Assembly: GCA_022266195.1 (NCBI GenBank)
Contig: WHVY01000007.1
Coordinates: forward strand, 2,852,001-2,916,000
Origin: Tetranychus cinnabarinus
Taxonomy: Eukaryota > Arthropoda > Arachnida > Trombidiformes > Tetranychidae
Length of the DNA stretch: 64,000 bases
Direction: 5' to 3'
Every line of letters starts with the position of its first letter. The stretch's first letter is position 1. Of this stretch, positions 34,501-49,500 are shown one piece after another. The notes beneath the pieces were generated by a model. That model ran no database searches, was not told the DNA's origin, and worked only from the letters and a program-made list of their open reading frames with translations. The position numbers and the translations under genes are program-made.

Positions 34501-37500
34501 TTTGCTTCTCTCTTTTATTTGGCAACATTATCATTGAATGTGTATTATTGTAATGAAATTGGATTCAATGGAAGGTGAAACTCTGTCAACGAATAGGAAA
34601 GGAAATTAATCCTTCCCAATGAAACTCAATCTCTAAATCAGATCGTTTTATCTTTAATCAATATTGCTCATCAGATGAATGGGAACAAATGAAGGTAAAT
34701 AATACTAATGTTAATGGTAAATGAGGATTACAGTCAGTTGATGACCATTTTCATTAATAGATATTCATTTTCAATGTTGGTATAAAAACTTGAGACTATC
34801 AAGTAAACATATTGAATTAGACAATGTGTTTTCAACCATCAAACTCTAATGTGGTGACATTATGGATGACAATATGCAAGAATTTGATTCTCAAATGCAT
34901 TCAAACATCAACAATGCAATGAAATAGATGAACTTTAGCAAAAGACTGTCAATAGACATTAGACCAAGTTTTAAAAGTTCAAGCAAGTCTCAGTCTAGAA
35001 TTTCATTCTGAAAGAAAACTAAACAAACTTCAGTTCAGACGAATCGTTTATAAAAGGAAAATCATGAATAAAGACGAATTTCTGCAAATCGATCAATGAA
35101 TAACTGTTGGACTTTTGCTAAATGTTGGTAAAAGTTTTATTGTAGAGATTTCATGATTTGAATCAAACGTAAATGAAGAAGAAATTTTTCAATCAACGTT
35201 CATGCAAAAAAATTGAAACGAATTTAGTGTTTTCTCATTTCTAGTAGGCTTTGAAAATCGTTGGAATTTGCGAAAATTTTGAGAACGAAAAATTCATTTC
35301 ATTTCATGGAAGAAACTTGAGAAATGCTTTGAGAGTATTTGTCTAGATTGGGTTTTTCGAATGTTCATTTGAACAAATCGCTTTTTTACTTTTCTTCGAA
35401 TTTCATTTTTCCATTTTCTAGATTTTTTTTGTTTGACTAAGCATTCTCGATTGAATTGCATGAAAGGTTGACAATTAGTCTCATTATCATTTGATTAATC
35501 TTGGTTTGACATTCAATCAACTGGAATTGTAAAATGATTTGTTAACCTGAAAGAAGAAAAGTTGTGTTAAAAGTCGAACTTTAAAGTCGTCAAAAGCAAA
35601 ATAAAAAAGAGTAAAGTAGATTAATATCATTTACAGGGAATGAAAAATTGCATTCCAAGGTAATAATAATAGTCTTCCATGTAATAATTCCAACAGTAAA
35701 AGCCAGAATTATAAATCAAGATGCTCAGTTGTCATAATAATAGTCGTTTGTTTTGCGCTTTACAAACTCGACTAAAGTAATCTTTTACTTTTCCCAAATT
35801 CGCTTTTGGAAACCAAAGGAAACAACAATTTAAACTGAAAACTCGACTCAGGTAAACATAAAAATGCATTTTATTCCATCATTTTCATTCTTTTTCGTCT
35901 TTACTTTCTCATCCTTTCTCATGATCATCATTTTCATGAGTTGCCCAACTGAAAAGGAAAGAGAAGAAAAATGAATCTCTTCTGTTGTACGAACTTTTCA
36001 GAACTTTTCTCCCTTCTCTTTACTTCATTCCCTGTTAAACGACAAACAAGTTGACAACCATGCAACCATCAGAATAAGAATATTTTTTTGAGAGAAAAAA
36101 AAGTTTCGAAAAAAAACATGAAAAAGAGCAATTTTTCAATGATTTTTCTCTTTGCAATTCAGTTCAGGTTATAAAGCATCATCATGATGGTTTCATCATT
36201 ATTGAACAAATTCGTTGTTTAGATAATAAATATTACCACAGAATGTGAAGCCGAATAAATGTGAATTTATGAACTCAATTTATGCTTATTATCATTGCAA
36301 CGATTAACCCAGTAATTTGATCAAAACTTCTTTCTGAATAAATCTCATATTCATAACTTTTAAAGCTACTTCCTGACTTGAATTCCTGGATTCAAAACAC
36401 TTTTCGTGCAAAATTTTGAAGTTTCATGGAAATCGATTCAACAGATTTTGTTTGACTGAACAAAGTTAAATTTGAGTCGAATTTTGAAAAAATTCCTTTT
36501 TAATATTCTTTAATTGTTTCACCTAATACCAATTTGTTTTTCTATTCAAGCTTTAAGTTTCAATCTTCTGTTCATCTCAACCTTAATCATGTGATTTTTT
36601 GAAACATTATCATGGGAAAAGTGAAAAAGCAAATTACAAGTTCACATGAAAGATGAAAGACTTGGAAACATCAACGTGATGATTGCGTGCATTTAAAGTC
36701 AAGAAACATTGAAACTGTTTGAAGTCTTCAGCTGGTCAAGTTTTGTCAGGCAAATTTGAACATGAGAATTGTGCAAGGAATAAAAGAAATTCTTTGATAA
36801 TAAGAATAATTTTCAATCAATTAATGTTCAAAGTCATTGCGGATCGAGTGTTCAACCAGGTTATTGAACTGAACAGATAACATGCGATCAAAAATGAGGT
36901 TAATCGAGGTGAACCAAGCAACTTGAATCTATCAGTTATATCGTACGAATCAAACTCAATCTCGTTTTTAGAATCATTTTCATCTTCATTAGCATTGCAA
37001 CTGTCAGCCTTATTATATTATTATTACTGTCATTGGCAATATTGGTTTCATGACACTTGAAGTTGACTGCGCGTTTAAAGTAAATGATAAGTTGAGGTTT
37101 ATTGTAAATCATGTAAACAAAAAGTAATCGATTAAAGGGAGGAAAATGTGCAATAAGCAATTGGGAAATGTTAAAAGGCATACTTCGCCGTCGTTTTTCC
37201 AATTTTCGGGCTCTTTTCTCGACTCGACGTGCACGCTCTTCTTTCTCTTGTTCCTCTCGGCAGCGGTGAAAATTTTCCACCACAACACCGACAAACATGT
37301 TAAGGACAAAAAAGGCAACCAACAGTAAGAAGGAGATGAAATACAATAAACGCCATTCGTTGTAATTTTCACGCGGCTGTTGATCGACACCAACAGCATC
37401 CAACCCAGTATACATTATGTTGACCCAACCATCCTTGGAAGAGAGCACAAACAGTGCCATCAGTGCCTGGAAAAGAAAGAAAAAGCAAAAAATAATTTTC

Positions 37501-40500
37501 TTTTCCAATCATGACCTTGTTCGATACATTTGGTTGTGATGCTTACTTGACCGAGATTATCAAAGTTGTACTTTCGATTGACCCAACGATTCCGAGGATC
37601 ACTTAGACAGTCAGTCTTGTTTTTAACAAACCTCACATCTGGACCTTCGCAGTAAAACAAAGCACCTTTGAATAGCTGTAAATAGACATTTCAATGGAAT
37701 CAGTTAGTGCGAAATTTAATGATTTTAGTTCATCAAACTTACTTGAACGCCTAAAATACCGAATATTAAGAAGAATGTACAGCAAATTAAGACGATGTTT
37801 CCGATTGGCCTCAAGGATGACAATAGTGTTTGGACAACCAACTTAAGTCCTGGCGCTCTATTGATGACTCTGGGAATGCAAAAGTTAAAAGATTAGTTTG
37901 CCTGAAAAATGTCACTTTTTTCCTGTTTAGCTTTACCTTAGAGGTCGAAGTGAACGGAGAAGACGAAAAACTCTGAGAATACCAAATATTCTTGGACTTT
38001 TCTGAGCAATAAAGGAAAGGAAAAGATCAAAGAGGGAAACACCAACCAGAATACCGTCCATAACATTCCAACCACTCTTGAAGTAGGCTTTATCACCATA
38101 CCAAAGACCATTGGCAATTACTTTGAGTGCCATTTCAAGAGCAAAGACAACAGTAAATAGATAATTGGCCGCCGTTAAAAGTTCCCGTTCGATACTCCAA
38201 GGTGGTATCTTGGGTCGCTCCATGGCAAGTGTAATACAATTGAGAGATATAAATATAAGTATAACATAATCGAAACACCGATGTTCAGTTATGATGGCAC
38301 AATTGATACGAATCTTGTTATCGGGTGGAAACAAAAACAGTGAACAATTGTCTCGCTTGGACATCCAGTCATACCATTTAAAGTAGGCACAAAATTTACG
38401 CTCCTGAAAACCTCTGGAACCCAAACCAGAGCCAATCGTTGGACCCGAAGGTGAAACCAAATAACCAGTTCCCGAAGTGGCAGACAACCCACCATTTGAG
38501 TCTTTGCTTTTCGTGACTTCAGTTGTCGTTGTTACTCCACTCAACAAGGGTCTCGAAGGCGATGTCAAGTTAACTTCACACTTGCCCTCAATGCGAACCG
38601 ATTTACGTGAATCACTTGAATCTTGATTGAACTCGGGTAAACCCGATGATGAGTTTCGATTGGCAAGTGCTGCTGGTTCACTGGAATGGTTACAAATGGG
38701 AGCTTCTACGGGCACAGAGCCGGTGGCTGGTTCAGTTTCAGATGAATATTTTCTGGTAATCAGCGAAGAACAATAGAAAACTCCGCTCAACGAGTTACCC
38801 AGACTGAGGGCTTTAATCTCGTGGATCAAGGAGTACCTTTTGTCACTCGAATAGTGGCCCGGTGAGGGAGTTGAAACGGAATCATTGGGACTTTTAAGGC
38901 TAAGTGAACTTCTTGGTGTTACCAGAATGGGTCCCGAAGAGTTGCGTTTGGTCTCATTGTGGGTCGGAAAGGGTTCCGTTGAGGTTGAAAAGGGTGGCGG
39001 TGAGGTTGTTGTGGCTGTTGATGTTGAATTGAAAGACGTTTTACGTTGATTTACATTATCATTAATTGGAACGGTTTGGTTAAAGGAAACATTTGAGTTG
39101 GCTAATGATGAACTTAATAGACCTGCCTTATAGTGTTTACGCAGGGATTTAATTGTTTGACTAGTCAATTGGTTATCAATTGATTCACGTTGATATTGAT
39201 TTTCACTTGTTTCAACCAACTGTTGTTGTTGTTCAAGTTGCCTTTGTTGTAGTAAAGGTGAAAATGATGAATCATTTAATGATTTTTCTAGACAACTATT
39301 TTCATTTTGATCCATCATTAGAGTTTCATCAATCTTTTCTGGTGTTGCATTCAATGAGTTTACCGGTGGAAAATCATTTTGAGATGAACTTGGTGAAGTT
39401 AGACTTTCACTTGTTTCCTCAATGATTCCCTGAGTTTGAACAATTAGATTCACTTGTGGTGATGATTTTCGCGGACAAACTGTTGTTGATGTTAATAGTG
39501 TTGAGGGTTCACTCAATCTTTCACTGAATAGAGTTGACTGTTGGCCTGTCAACAGTGAATTGGAATCATGAGATTCAGGGGGAAAGATAAATGATGTTCC
39601 CGGAATGTTCGATGAATTTGATGATGTCACTATTCCAGGCGATTCTTGTTCATTGCCAGTCGATGGCTGTGAGCTTCTTTCAACTACAATAGGAGGACTA
39701 ACCAAAGAACCATAACATCGATCAGGATAATCAACTTTACTTATGCTGGGTCGACGGATTGTTGAATAAGGAGACAAACGAAATGGTGTTCCAGGAATCA
39801 GGTTGGGCATCAGGGAAGTCAGTGTACTTAATTTCCGTCCAATACTACTCGAAGATGTATGATCTTCAAATTTGGACTAAAAGACAAAAGACAGAAATCA
39901 TTCGTTTTTAATTTTTACCTTACAAATCTTTAAACTCAATAAATTTATTATTTGGTTTATTTGACTTCTATCGACATTAAAAAGTAGTCAACAATTGAAG
40001 TCTAAAATCTTATAAAATCGAAAAGTTTGAAATGATTTTAAGATTGATTTTTGAGTTTTCATTTTTCATTACCTGTGACTTTTCAAAATTCAATTGAGGC
40101 TGACTATTGAGGGCCAAACTTGACAAATTAAGGTGCTTATGACCATAAGATAGTTCCTGTGGTCCAGGTGAACCTTGAGGTGTGGCTGCAGTGTGTATAA
40201 TTCTGGGTGGATAATATGAGCTAAAATCGGATTGAGCATTTGTCTCTTGAAATGGTTGTTCAGTCGAAGCGTCCACTTTATTTCTAAATCGCGATGTAAT
40301 TCCAGGAGGATTTGTTAATAAATGAAGTTCTGACAAAAAAGGTATAAAAATTAGTGAAAATTGTAAACAAAAAGGAAAAGTAAGCGAGTGAAAAGTTGGA
40401 AAACCTCAAAAGCTAATGAAAAGTAAATCAATCAAAACTGATTAACCATTTAACTTCATGAAATTTTTGCTTTGATAAGAAGAAGAAAAATGATGTTGTT

Positions 40501-43500
40501 TAAATTAATCATTTTTTATCGTCACTTCCATTGAACCTTCAAGCCATTTACCTATTTTGTTGCTGTTTACTTGAAACCTTTTGTTACATTTTATTAACTC
40601 AACCAACAAAAATTTATCAACAAAATCAGGGCAAGAAAAGTAATAACTTTTAATGCACTTAAACAACGAGATGATGATTCTATTATGATTGAACACTTTT
40701 ATCTGTTCCCATGAAAAGCCTGAAAAATCTTAATAAATCATAAACATTTTGTCTTTCCTTTGCTTTTCATTTTCTAAAAACTAAAGTCTAGTTAAAGTGA
40801 AATAAATGACTTGGTCAAGATGGACTGAAAAATTGTGGTCACTTTAACAGCCTTTTGGTCGCTATTAAAGTTATGAGTTTTTAGAAGGAAAATGTTGAAA
40901 GTTGAAAATTCAGTTTTCTGTCGTTTCTAGCAGCCAAACAATATTATCTGATTATCTGATTAACTCGTCTAAAACTATTCAATTTCTGACTCTAATTTCA
41001 TAAATCGTTATCTTGTTTGTTTCCCTTGGAATCTTATTTTCACCTGAGTTAGTTGCTTTCAACAAAAAGATTACAATTATTCAATTTGTTATCGTTGGTT
41101 AACCAGAAAACTTAAGTACATTTGTTTTTACCCTTTTTATTGAGCTTTTCATTGAATAATCTCAAGGATTAAAGTTGATCAACTAAACATGAAAACAGTC
41201 TTGATTATAATATAATCGTATTATTGTTATCTGATGAACCTACTTTCTGTCCATTTCTTGATCTTTTTCACCTTTTAACCTTTCATTAAGCTCTAACCTT
41301 TCCAATGAGAGATTATTATTTTGGGTTAAACAAAAGATTGGCTGACTTTCATCGAATTAACTTTCAATCAAAAAGCATCTTTTGTCGATTAAAACATGTC
41401 AAGGTTTATCAATCAGACAACCTGAATATCATGATCAGAACAAAGCAAGGAATGATCGCCACTTAAACATGTTCCGAACTGAATACATATTTGCATAAAA
41501 AAACAGTAAAACTATTGAAAGTGACTTGAATTTCGGTTGGAAGTGAAGAAAATATTTTACTCTTTGCTTTCTCAACATGTTTCTTGACTTTGACTGAAAT
41601 GTTGTGAAGTTGCTTCCAATGTTTATTGAGTTGAAATTAATTATCTTGATTCTTTGATACGAACCTTTTTCAAGATTGTCACCAGAATTGTAAAAATAAA
41701 TTAACTTTTCATCTTTGACTTGCTCATCATCTTCATCTTCCCCATCCAAACTGTCCTTTTTATCTTCATCTTTCTACAATTATTCCAATGAAGAAAATAA
41801 GAAAAAAATTGATTTAATTTGAACGTCAACTAAAATGGACAAACGTTGTAACGAAATCAATATTGACCTTGAATCTGGAATGAATAAAGAATGAAATTAT
41901 CAAGATTAACGTAAATTTCAACAGTTCAACATTTCAACAGATTTCATGATTATCACAATATTCATAACAAAACTGTTCAACCTTTGACAAGCTAAACATG
42001 AGAACAAGAGTCGAATAAAGAAAATGCTTAAAAGGTAATTTCAAACGAGTAAAAGTTCGTTGATAAGAAGCATAAGAAGAAGGCAAAAAAAGATTAGAAT
42101 GATTATGATGATAATGATGATGATAAGTAGAGGAAGAGAAATGAAGAAAAATGAGAAAATGAATCAATGAGCAAAAGGTAAACCATGATACAATATCGGT
42201 TAAGAAGGTAAAAATGCTGAGCAAGTTAGCAACTTATTTTGCTCAACGAATGAAAAATGATCTCTTCAAGTGACTTAAAGATACTGAATAACAGTTTTTT
42301 CCCCTCATGATCATTCTGAGTAATACATCTTGTTCATCATCAGATCCTTCTTTTGGCCTTACTTTCTTTAATAAAATGATTAGAAAGATAACCTTTGAAA
42401 AGTTGAAGTATAATGGAAGGAGAAGGAAGAGAGAAAAAAAGATTTCTCGGTGAATTGATGATAACTTGTTGGATAATTGTATACAAATAAAATGAAGAGG
42501 AACAAGTTTTTTTTTGTCTTGAAAGCTTGTCGAGTTGATATTTTAATCAATGGAAACAATTAACTTGATTAAAGATGCAATTAAAAGGAAGACAATGAGG
42601 ATGAGAGAATGGTTAATGGAACGAAAAGATGCAATGATGATAAGAGATAAGAAGAAGAAGAAGAACAAAAATGATGCAAGAAAAAGGCAAAGTAAATCAC
42701 CTTTGTTGTCAACTGTGAAAAAGTTCATTTGTTGAGTAAAGAAAAGGGTGAAAGTAAAAAGGCCAAAAAGGTATCATCACTCTTGGAGTATGAGATTGTT
42801 AATGGTTATTTTTACGTTTAAAGCATTACCTTCGTTTGAGTAATTTACATTAACCAATATTAAACATAATTATCATCTTGGTTAGCATTTTGTCTTTTCA
42901 TGTGTTGATTAGTGATTGGAAAGCCTTTTAATTGATGGCAACATTTTACAGCCTTTAATAAGTTATTTGAGATCATCTTTGTTTCTCATGAATCATGTAC
43001 TATCATTAAATTGAAATCATTCAAGTTTGACAAACTTTTCTCGTTATGTAGCAATAAATAATTTGACATCTTCCAGTCATGTTGTAATTAAACTCGTTAA
43101 ACTATGGATAAAAGCATTTGCACAGGATTCCAAGGTTGACAGGGAAATTGCAATGCTTTGCAAGGCGCACTTTTAGACGCTATTTTTTGAGCAATTGGTT
43201 GACGAGTTGAAAAATTTCATTTTTAGGATTTTCTTCTCGACTCTGAATTTAAACACAAAGAATCAGCTAATTTAATCATTTCTCCTGGAAAAATCTTGAC
43301 ATGACTCTGATTTCTCTCATGATGTTGATGTTATTTCGATGATATAAGATGTGCTAAGCTTTCGATCTGAAGTGTACTGAATGATGACCTAAGACTCTTA
43401 TCTGTAACGGATACAATGGTCCGTATCTTTCCATGTTTGTCTAAATGCAAAACTCGAAGTTTGCGGTAAATCGAAAATTTCATCAATCGATTTCAATCCT

Positions 43501-46500
43501 AACTTGTTTCAATGACATTGCTTCTTTGCTTGCGAGAATACAATTTGACCTGAAGAATGATAAGTGCTTCCACTTGCTTAATGGAATTTCGACTGGAATG
43601 GAATACGATGTTATGTTCATTTGCTGTTTTTGCTTAGAATTTGGTAAATCATTAAAAAAATCTCGAAGGTTGAGAAAAAGTTGTCGATTGCAAAACGAAA
43701 TTGAATTTTTTCGTTTCAATATTTTCTCATCTTTGATTTTGAACAGCAACCTGTCACTTTTATCTGATTTTGTTTGCACTTTCTTGCTCAATCGGAAGTG
43801 CTGGTAGTTTCTCAACAGAAACGGAAGTAAACTCTTTAACTAAACGAAGAAAGTACAGAAATGACGATAAAATCGAGAGCATTTGGCGATGACAGATGAA
43901 AAGAAGAGAAAATGAAGAATGATTTTCTCAAAGGTAAATTGATAAAAAAATTGTCGACCAAGATTCAAAAGCATAATGAAAATTATCAAAAGATGATGAG
44001 GATGAAAGCGAAACACAGAAACAGGATAAAGAGAAGAAAAGAAAAAAAGATTGATCACAATTGACTTAATCGATAAGGAATAACGAAGTTGAACATGAAG
44101 ATGAAAGAGAGCAAAAAAATGATGTAAAGACCCAACATAAGCAATGGAATTGACCATGATGATGATGACAACAACATTTCTTGTATCATGTAATATATCT
44201 TCATATGAAATATGAACATTGATACAAGTTTTTTTCTGATCCTTTTTTCCGTTTTTCACTTTCTCTTCTGACTTTTCTCAAGCAAATTCAACAGCTTTCA
44301 TGTAAACCATTATATTTAAAAAATGAAACCAAATGAAGAGTAAAAAAAGTCCAAGAAAAACAATAACAAAAAATGTAATAATAATAAAATGGTAAAGTAA
44401 TAGATAACAGGGAATGAAACTGGGAGTGGAAACTCAGGTAACTTTATTATTATCCATCAACTAAATGACTTTATGCTATCAACTAAATTTTTTTGAGACT
44501 CAATTTTTTTCTTCTTTTCTTTTCAATATTTTCTTTTTTCAACAATTTTTCTTTTTCCATCTTGAAATGATGAGAACAAAAAATGTTGCTATAAATTATT
44601 CCTTTCACCATTACGACGACCATTTTAGAGCAACTACAAATGTTTATCAATGTTGAACTGAGCATGAAAATTTATGAACTTGCAGTTTAAAGATGATTCA
44701 ATTGATAAAGACTAAGATGATCAGGGAATGAATGAAATCTCTCATTTCATCATTTGAAACATAACTGTCCAAATTCCTTGCTAAATGATTATCCTTTATT
44801 GCATTCCTTACCTGTTCCTTGTCCAAGGGATAAAAACCTGAGGCTAACATGAAATGATCATTTGAAACAAAACCATACTTTTACCAAAGAAAACATTCTT
44901 TTCTCTTTTCTCTTGAGACTCAATTTATGAGATTTTCCATCATTTTGTTTCGTTTTTCTTCATCAGTGAACTAATAACATTCAACACTATTTCCATTGAA
45001 AAGATTCATTTGAATGTAAATTGTTCTGTCCAGAGAATGAAAGGAATAATTATTATTGCATTACCATTTAATCGATATTTTTGTGATCGAATCTTGAAAT
45101 TTTTGTTCTTTTTGAAATTTTTTCTTCTGAAAAGGAATGAAAATGAATAGAAAATTTTCAAGTGTAAATGATTACTGTATATTTCATGATAACAATGGGA
45201 ATGATCAACATTTTCTTTGTAAAATTAACGTTTCACATTCTTTTCACTCTTGATTTTAATATCATTTTCATGTATTTCATGATTGTTGTCTAGATGAATT
45301 TTAAATTTGATTATTTTAATAATATTTTTATGATAATTTTATTATTGTTATATTTTTGATCAACTAACATTTTGTCTACAATTTCAGTCCACTTTTCACT
45401 CCCTGATTATCATAAATTGAATAAGCATTTTGTTTTGGTCACATTATCAGGTATTATGCATGAGAATGAAAAAGTGTTTTCTCAACTTATTCATTCCAAA
45501 AGCTGATCTATTTACATATGCCTCTATTGACCGTCAAGTAAACATTTGGTGTTACTTTGAATTTCAACCAGTCTAATTGTGACAGTGATTCAGGGCAACA
45601 ATTTTTGCCTTTTGCATTTGGTTCGAAAGCTTATCAGAATTATCTGAATAATCTTGTAACATGCATTTTCCTTTCTCCGGTAGCTGCAGCTCGAAATTTT
45701 TCCATGTTTGCTTTGCAGTTTCCCTTAAGAAAATATTTCAAAAGGAAATTGAAATTTTTTTATGAAACGAGGATAGAATTCTTATTCCTATGATAATGGT
45801 GAGTATAAAAATGAGTGACTTGGAATAAAGATTACAGATAGAGTCATTGAAGATCCACTTATTGATTAGAAGATTTTTACCCAAAATTTCTCAAATCAGT
45901 TACAACTCCTGCAATACGAACTCGTTTTACGCTAATGAAAGAAGTTTTGAAAAAAATTCTGTGAAAATTTGAATTTACAGTTCTCAGTATCAATGAACTG
46001 ACTTCATTTACAAAATTTCAGGAAAACACAATCAAAATAAAAGTCTATTAGAAAAGATTATTAAAATAATGACAATTGATGAACAAGAAAATGAATATTG
46101 AAATATGTAATAATGATGAAAAATGTTATCAAAAGCGTAGTTATAAAAGAAATGGTAAAAAATTAGGAAAAAATGTCTGATTAAAATAAAACTTATTTAA
46201 TAACATAATGATTCAATGAATGAACAATTTGCATGAAAAAAGCAAAAAAAGTGAACCAGAAAAAAGATGTTCCTTTTCATTCCATACCTTTAATGTTGAA
46301 TCATTACTATTTTGTTTGTAAAGTCAAGTCTTTTTTTGCTAAAAGTCAATAAATAAAAATGTTTCAGTTAAACAAGTTGTTTGAAGTGACTTTTGAAGTA
46401 AAAGCCAAGAAACTTTTACACACTTCAATTGTTGCCAATATTGATATCGTTACAACATTTTGATTACTTTGATGAATCCAAAAGTAAAGATTATTATCAT

Positions 46501-49500
46501 TTTTAATGGGTTACAAGAAGCATAATTAAAGAGTAAAACTTACCTCTTGAGAGAATCCTTCAACCAGAATAGCAACAAGAAGGTTAAAAAGGACATAATT
46601 ACCAAAAGTCATTAGGACAACAAAGTAAAGAGCAGCCCAGTGAGTAGTTCGTTCCATGCCATTGAATAAAACTACATTCCAATCTTCTTGAGTTAATATC
46701 TAATGCAAGTTGAAAGCCCAACAAGTTAATAGATTTAATGAAGAAGCGAAGAGAAGAAAAAAGTTGAAATTACTTTGGGTTAGTTTATTACAAGAGCAAA
46801 GTTGAACAAAGTGTTGAGTTGTCAGCATTTTTGTCTCAATGTTGACACCAAAGTCAACAGTGAAAAAAAAGCTTGAAGCAACTTCGAAAGGTGAGTTAAC
46901 AAAAAGTCCGCTTAAAACGATTTCATTTCAAAGATTTTAAGTTTACTTGGAAAGACTTTTACTGTAAGTGCAAGTTTCATTGGTTTACTTAAGAGGCTCC
47001 TTATGTCTGTCTTACCTGGAAAACGGTTACCAAGGCCCAGAGAAAATTATCAAAACGTTTACGATCACAAATACAAGTAAGGTTTTTATTCAAAATGTCC
47101 CGACAAGAGCATGGGCTACCATCAAGCTTGGAACAAAATTTACCACCAAAAAGATGCATGCCAAGGCAACTATGCATATTAAGGCATTTTGTTTCAATGC
47201 ATGGTCAATGTTGTTGTTGATGTGTAAAGTTTTTAAATAAGAACACATTTTATGCAAATTTTCATCAATTCAAAAAGTAAACAAGAACAGAACACATTTT
47301 TGAATCATTTTTGGTTAGTAGGTTTTTGTTCAGGAAAGATGACCGGAAACAGAAAACAAAGGTTAAAAAAGAAGATGTCGTTGATGATTCAAAGAGAAAT
47401 GAAGAAGAAGCAAAAAGTGGGAAAAAAGATAAAAAATGGAATAAGAAAAAGTCGTTTCAAAGAGACTGGAGACTGGGAGTGATGAAGGGATTGGTTGATT
47501 GGAAATGTCATGAAATGAAAGTCAAAAGTAGCAACAACATTGAGAATCAAAATTCATCATGAAAAGTTAACGCTTGTGTTTCTCATTAAGATTTGTTCAT
47601 CAGTAGGAAACACAAAAGCCATGAGAAGCAGAACAAGAAACAACAAGAAATGTGAAAATAAATCAAAAGTTGTCAAAGAAACAAATTCCTTCAATTAATC
47701 TGATCAATCGATTGGCAGATTAGCAGTGAAATTTCCATTTCTATTCTGAAGAGTCGATAATAACATAAAAATTTATTTCGATAGTGAATTCTGGAAATTT
47801 TGATAATCTCTTCACAAGAATTCGTTTCATTTTTAAAATTTTTTTCTTTTTGGTTTGAAAATAGTTCTTGAGTTCAATAGAATAATTAGAAATAGTAAAT
47901 CAATTTGTATCATGAAACATGTTTTTCGAATAAAATTCAAACTTGAAAAGATACTTTGTTTTTGTTTTGATATTTCATTCAACATTCAAAATTATCATGC
48001 AACATGCAAAGGATTTTCAAAAATTGAAGTGCAAATTCAATGCAAAAAAACGTCATTCAAAGAGTTGATAATGGTTAGATGATAATGATAATGTTAATGA
48101 TAATTTTTAAAGTAAGCAAAATGTTGATAACTTTTAGTTGTTGAGCCTTTCAAAAAACATTTCCTCAGTTGTTGAACTTTTACAGTTTTTCTGTTCCTTG
48201 ACTTTAGTATTTAGACGAAAAAGTCACGTTTCAGTTGAGAACTTGAACAGTTTGAACAGTTCTAATGGAAAGATATTGTTCAATGTGAATGAATAATCAA
48301 ATAACTGAGAAATGATGAGAAATTGAATTTAAGGTAAATAAGTTATCTTTTTACATAAATAAGTTAACTGAATTTCCTAAACTTGAGCCTTAAACTTTTC
48401 CATTTCAGTTCTGGTCTTTACTGGATTTTACTGTTAATTGTCTTTCTTCTCTTCTCCAGAATCAACAAGTTGATTCTTTCACCAGATAAGCTCATTACTT
48501 CAACCGTCAACTTGAAGCTAGTCTAGAGTTTTAAGCCTATCAAAGTGATTAGATTTTCAGCTGAAATTTCGTTGAAAGGCGAAATTCAGCAGATTGATGA
48601 GATGAAATCGATGATCTCGTTAAATTGAAAATCGTACAAAATGTTCAACAGTTGAACAACATCGAAAATAAAAATCGTCAAAATGCGAACGATGAATATT
48701 GGAAAAGCCATGCACAGTTGAAGATCAGAGCAGTTAAGGAGCCTCATGAACTGATACTCGATGTTGAATTTGATCTAATTATGTTATTTTTGGTTATTTT
48801 TCACTTTTCAAATTCTTAATGAAAAGTTATCAAATGGATTAAAAGTTTACCGCTTTTGTTTTTTGTTTATTAATCATTTTTTGTGTTGCTCTCAAAAGAT
48901 TTAAGCTTTCATCTGGAGGTAAACTTTTTATCCTAAAGATGAATGAACCGTTTATATGGCTGTTAGTTAATGGTTAGAAGTGTTAGGAAAAGTGTTTAAA
49001 ATTAATACCTGAAAAACTGTGACTAAAGCCCAAAGAAGTGAATCAAAATTCTTTCTATCACATTGAGTCGTGTTATCCGGCATTTTGTCGCAAAATTTAC
49101 ATCCAAATAGATTCATACCTAGAATACTTGAAGACCCAAGTTTGGTCATTTTTTCGTATTAAGCAATTAGGAATAGAGAAAGTATTTGTTTTGTTTCGAT
49201 AGGTTGGTGAAGAGAAAAAGAAGAAAAAAGAATGTCAAAAGAATTGCGTTATTCCAATGAAACATTGAGTGTTGTGTGGTTTAATGTGTGCATAAGTGTT
49301 AGTGTGTGTGTGTGTTGTTAGTGTGAGTGTCGAGTGAAAGTGAGGAAAGACAATTGAAGTGTGTTATCAATACCAATGAAGATGAGAAAGGTAAGGATGA
49401 TCCACAAGTAAAGACACCTTTTCTTGAGCTAAACCAATCACGCAGTTCAAACTTCTGATAAACGCCTTGAGATGAAAATCTTTCAAGTATTTCCATCCAT

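Noticed and set aside
49300..49325. GT dinucleotide run in a Cav3 intron
   Set aside because: Short simple repeat without further structure; not worth separate annotation.
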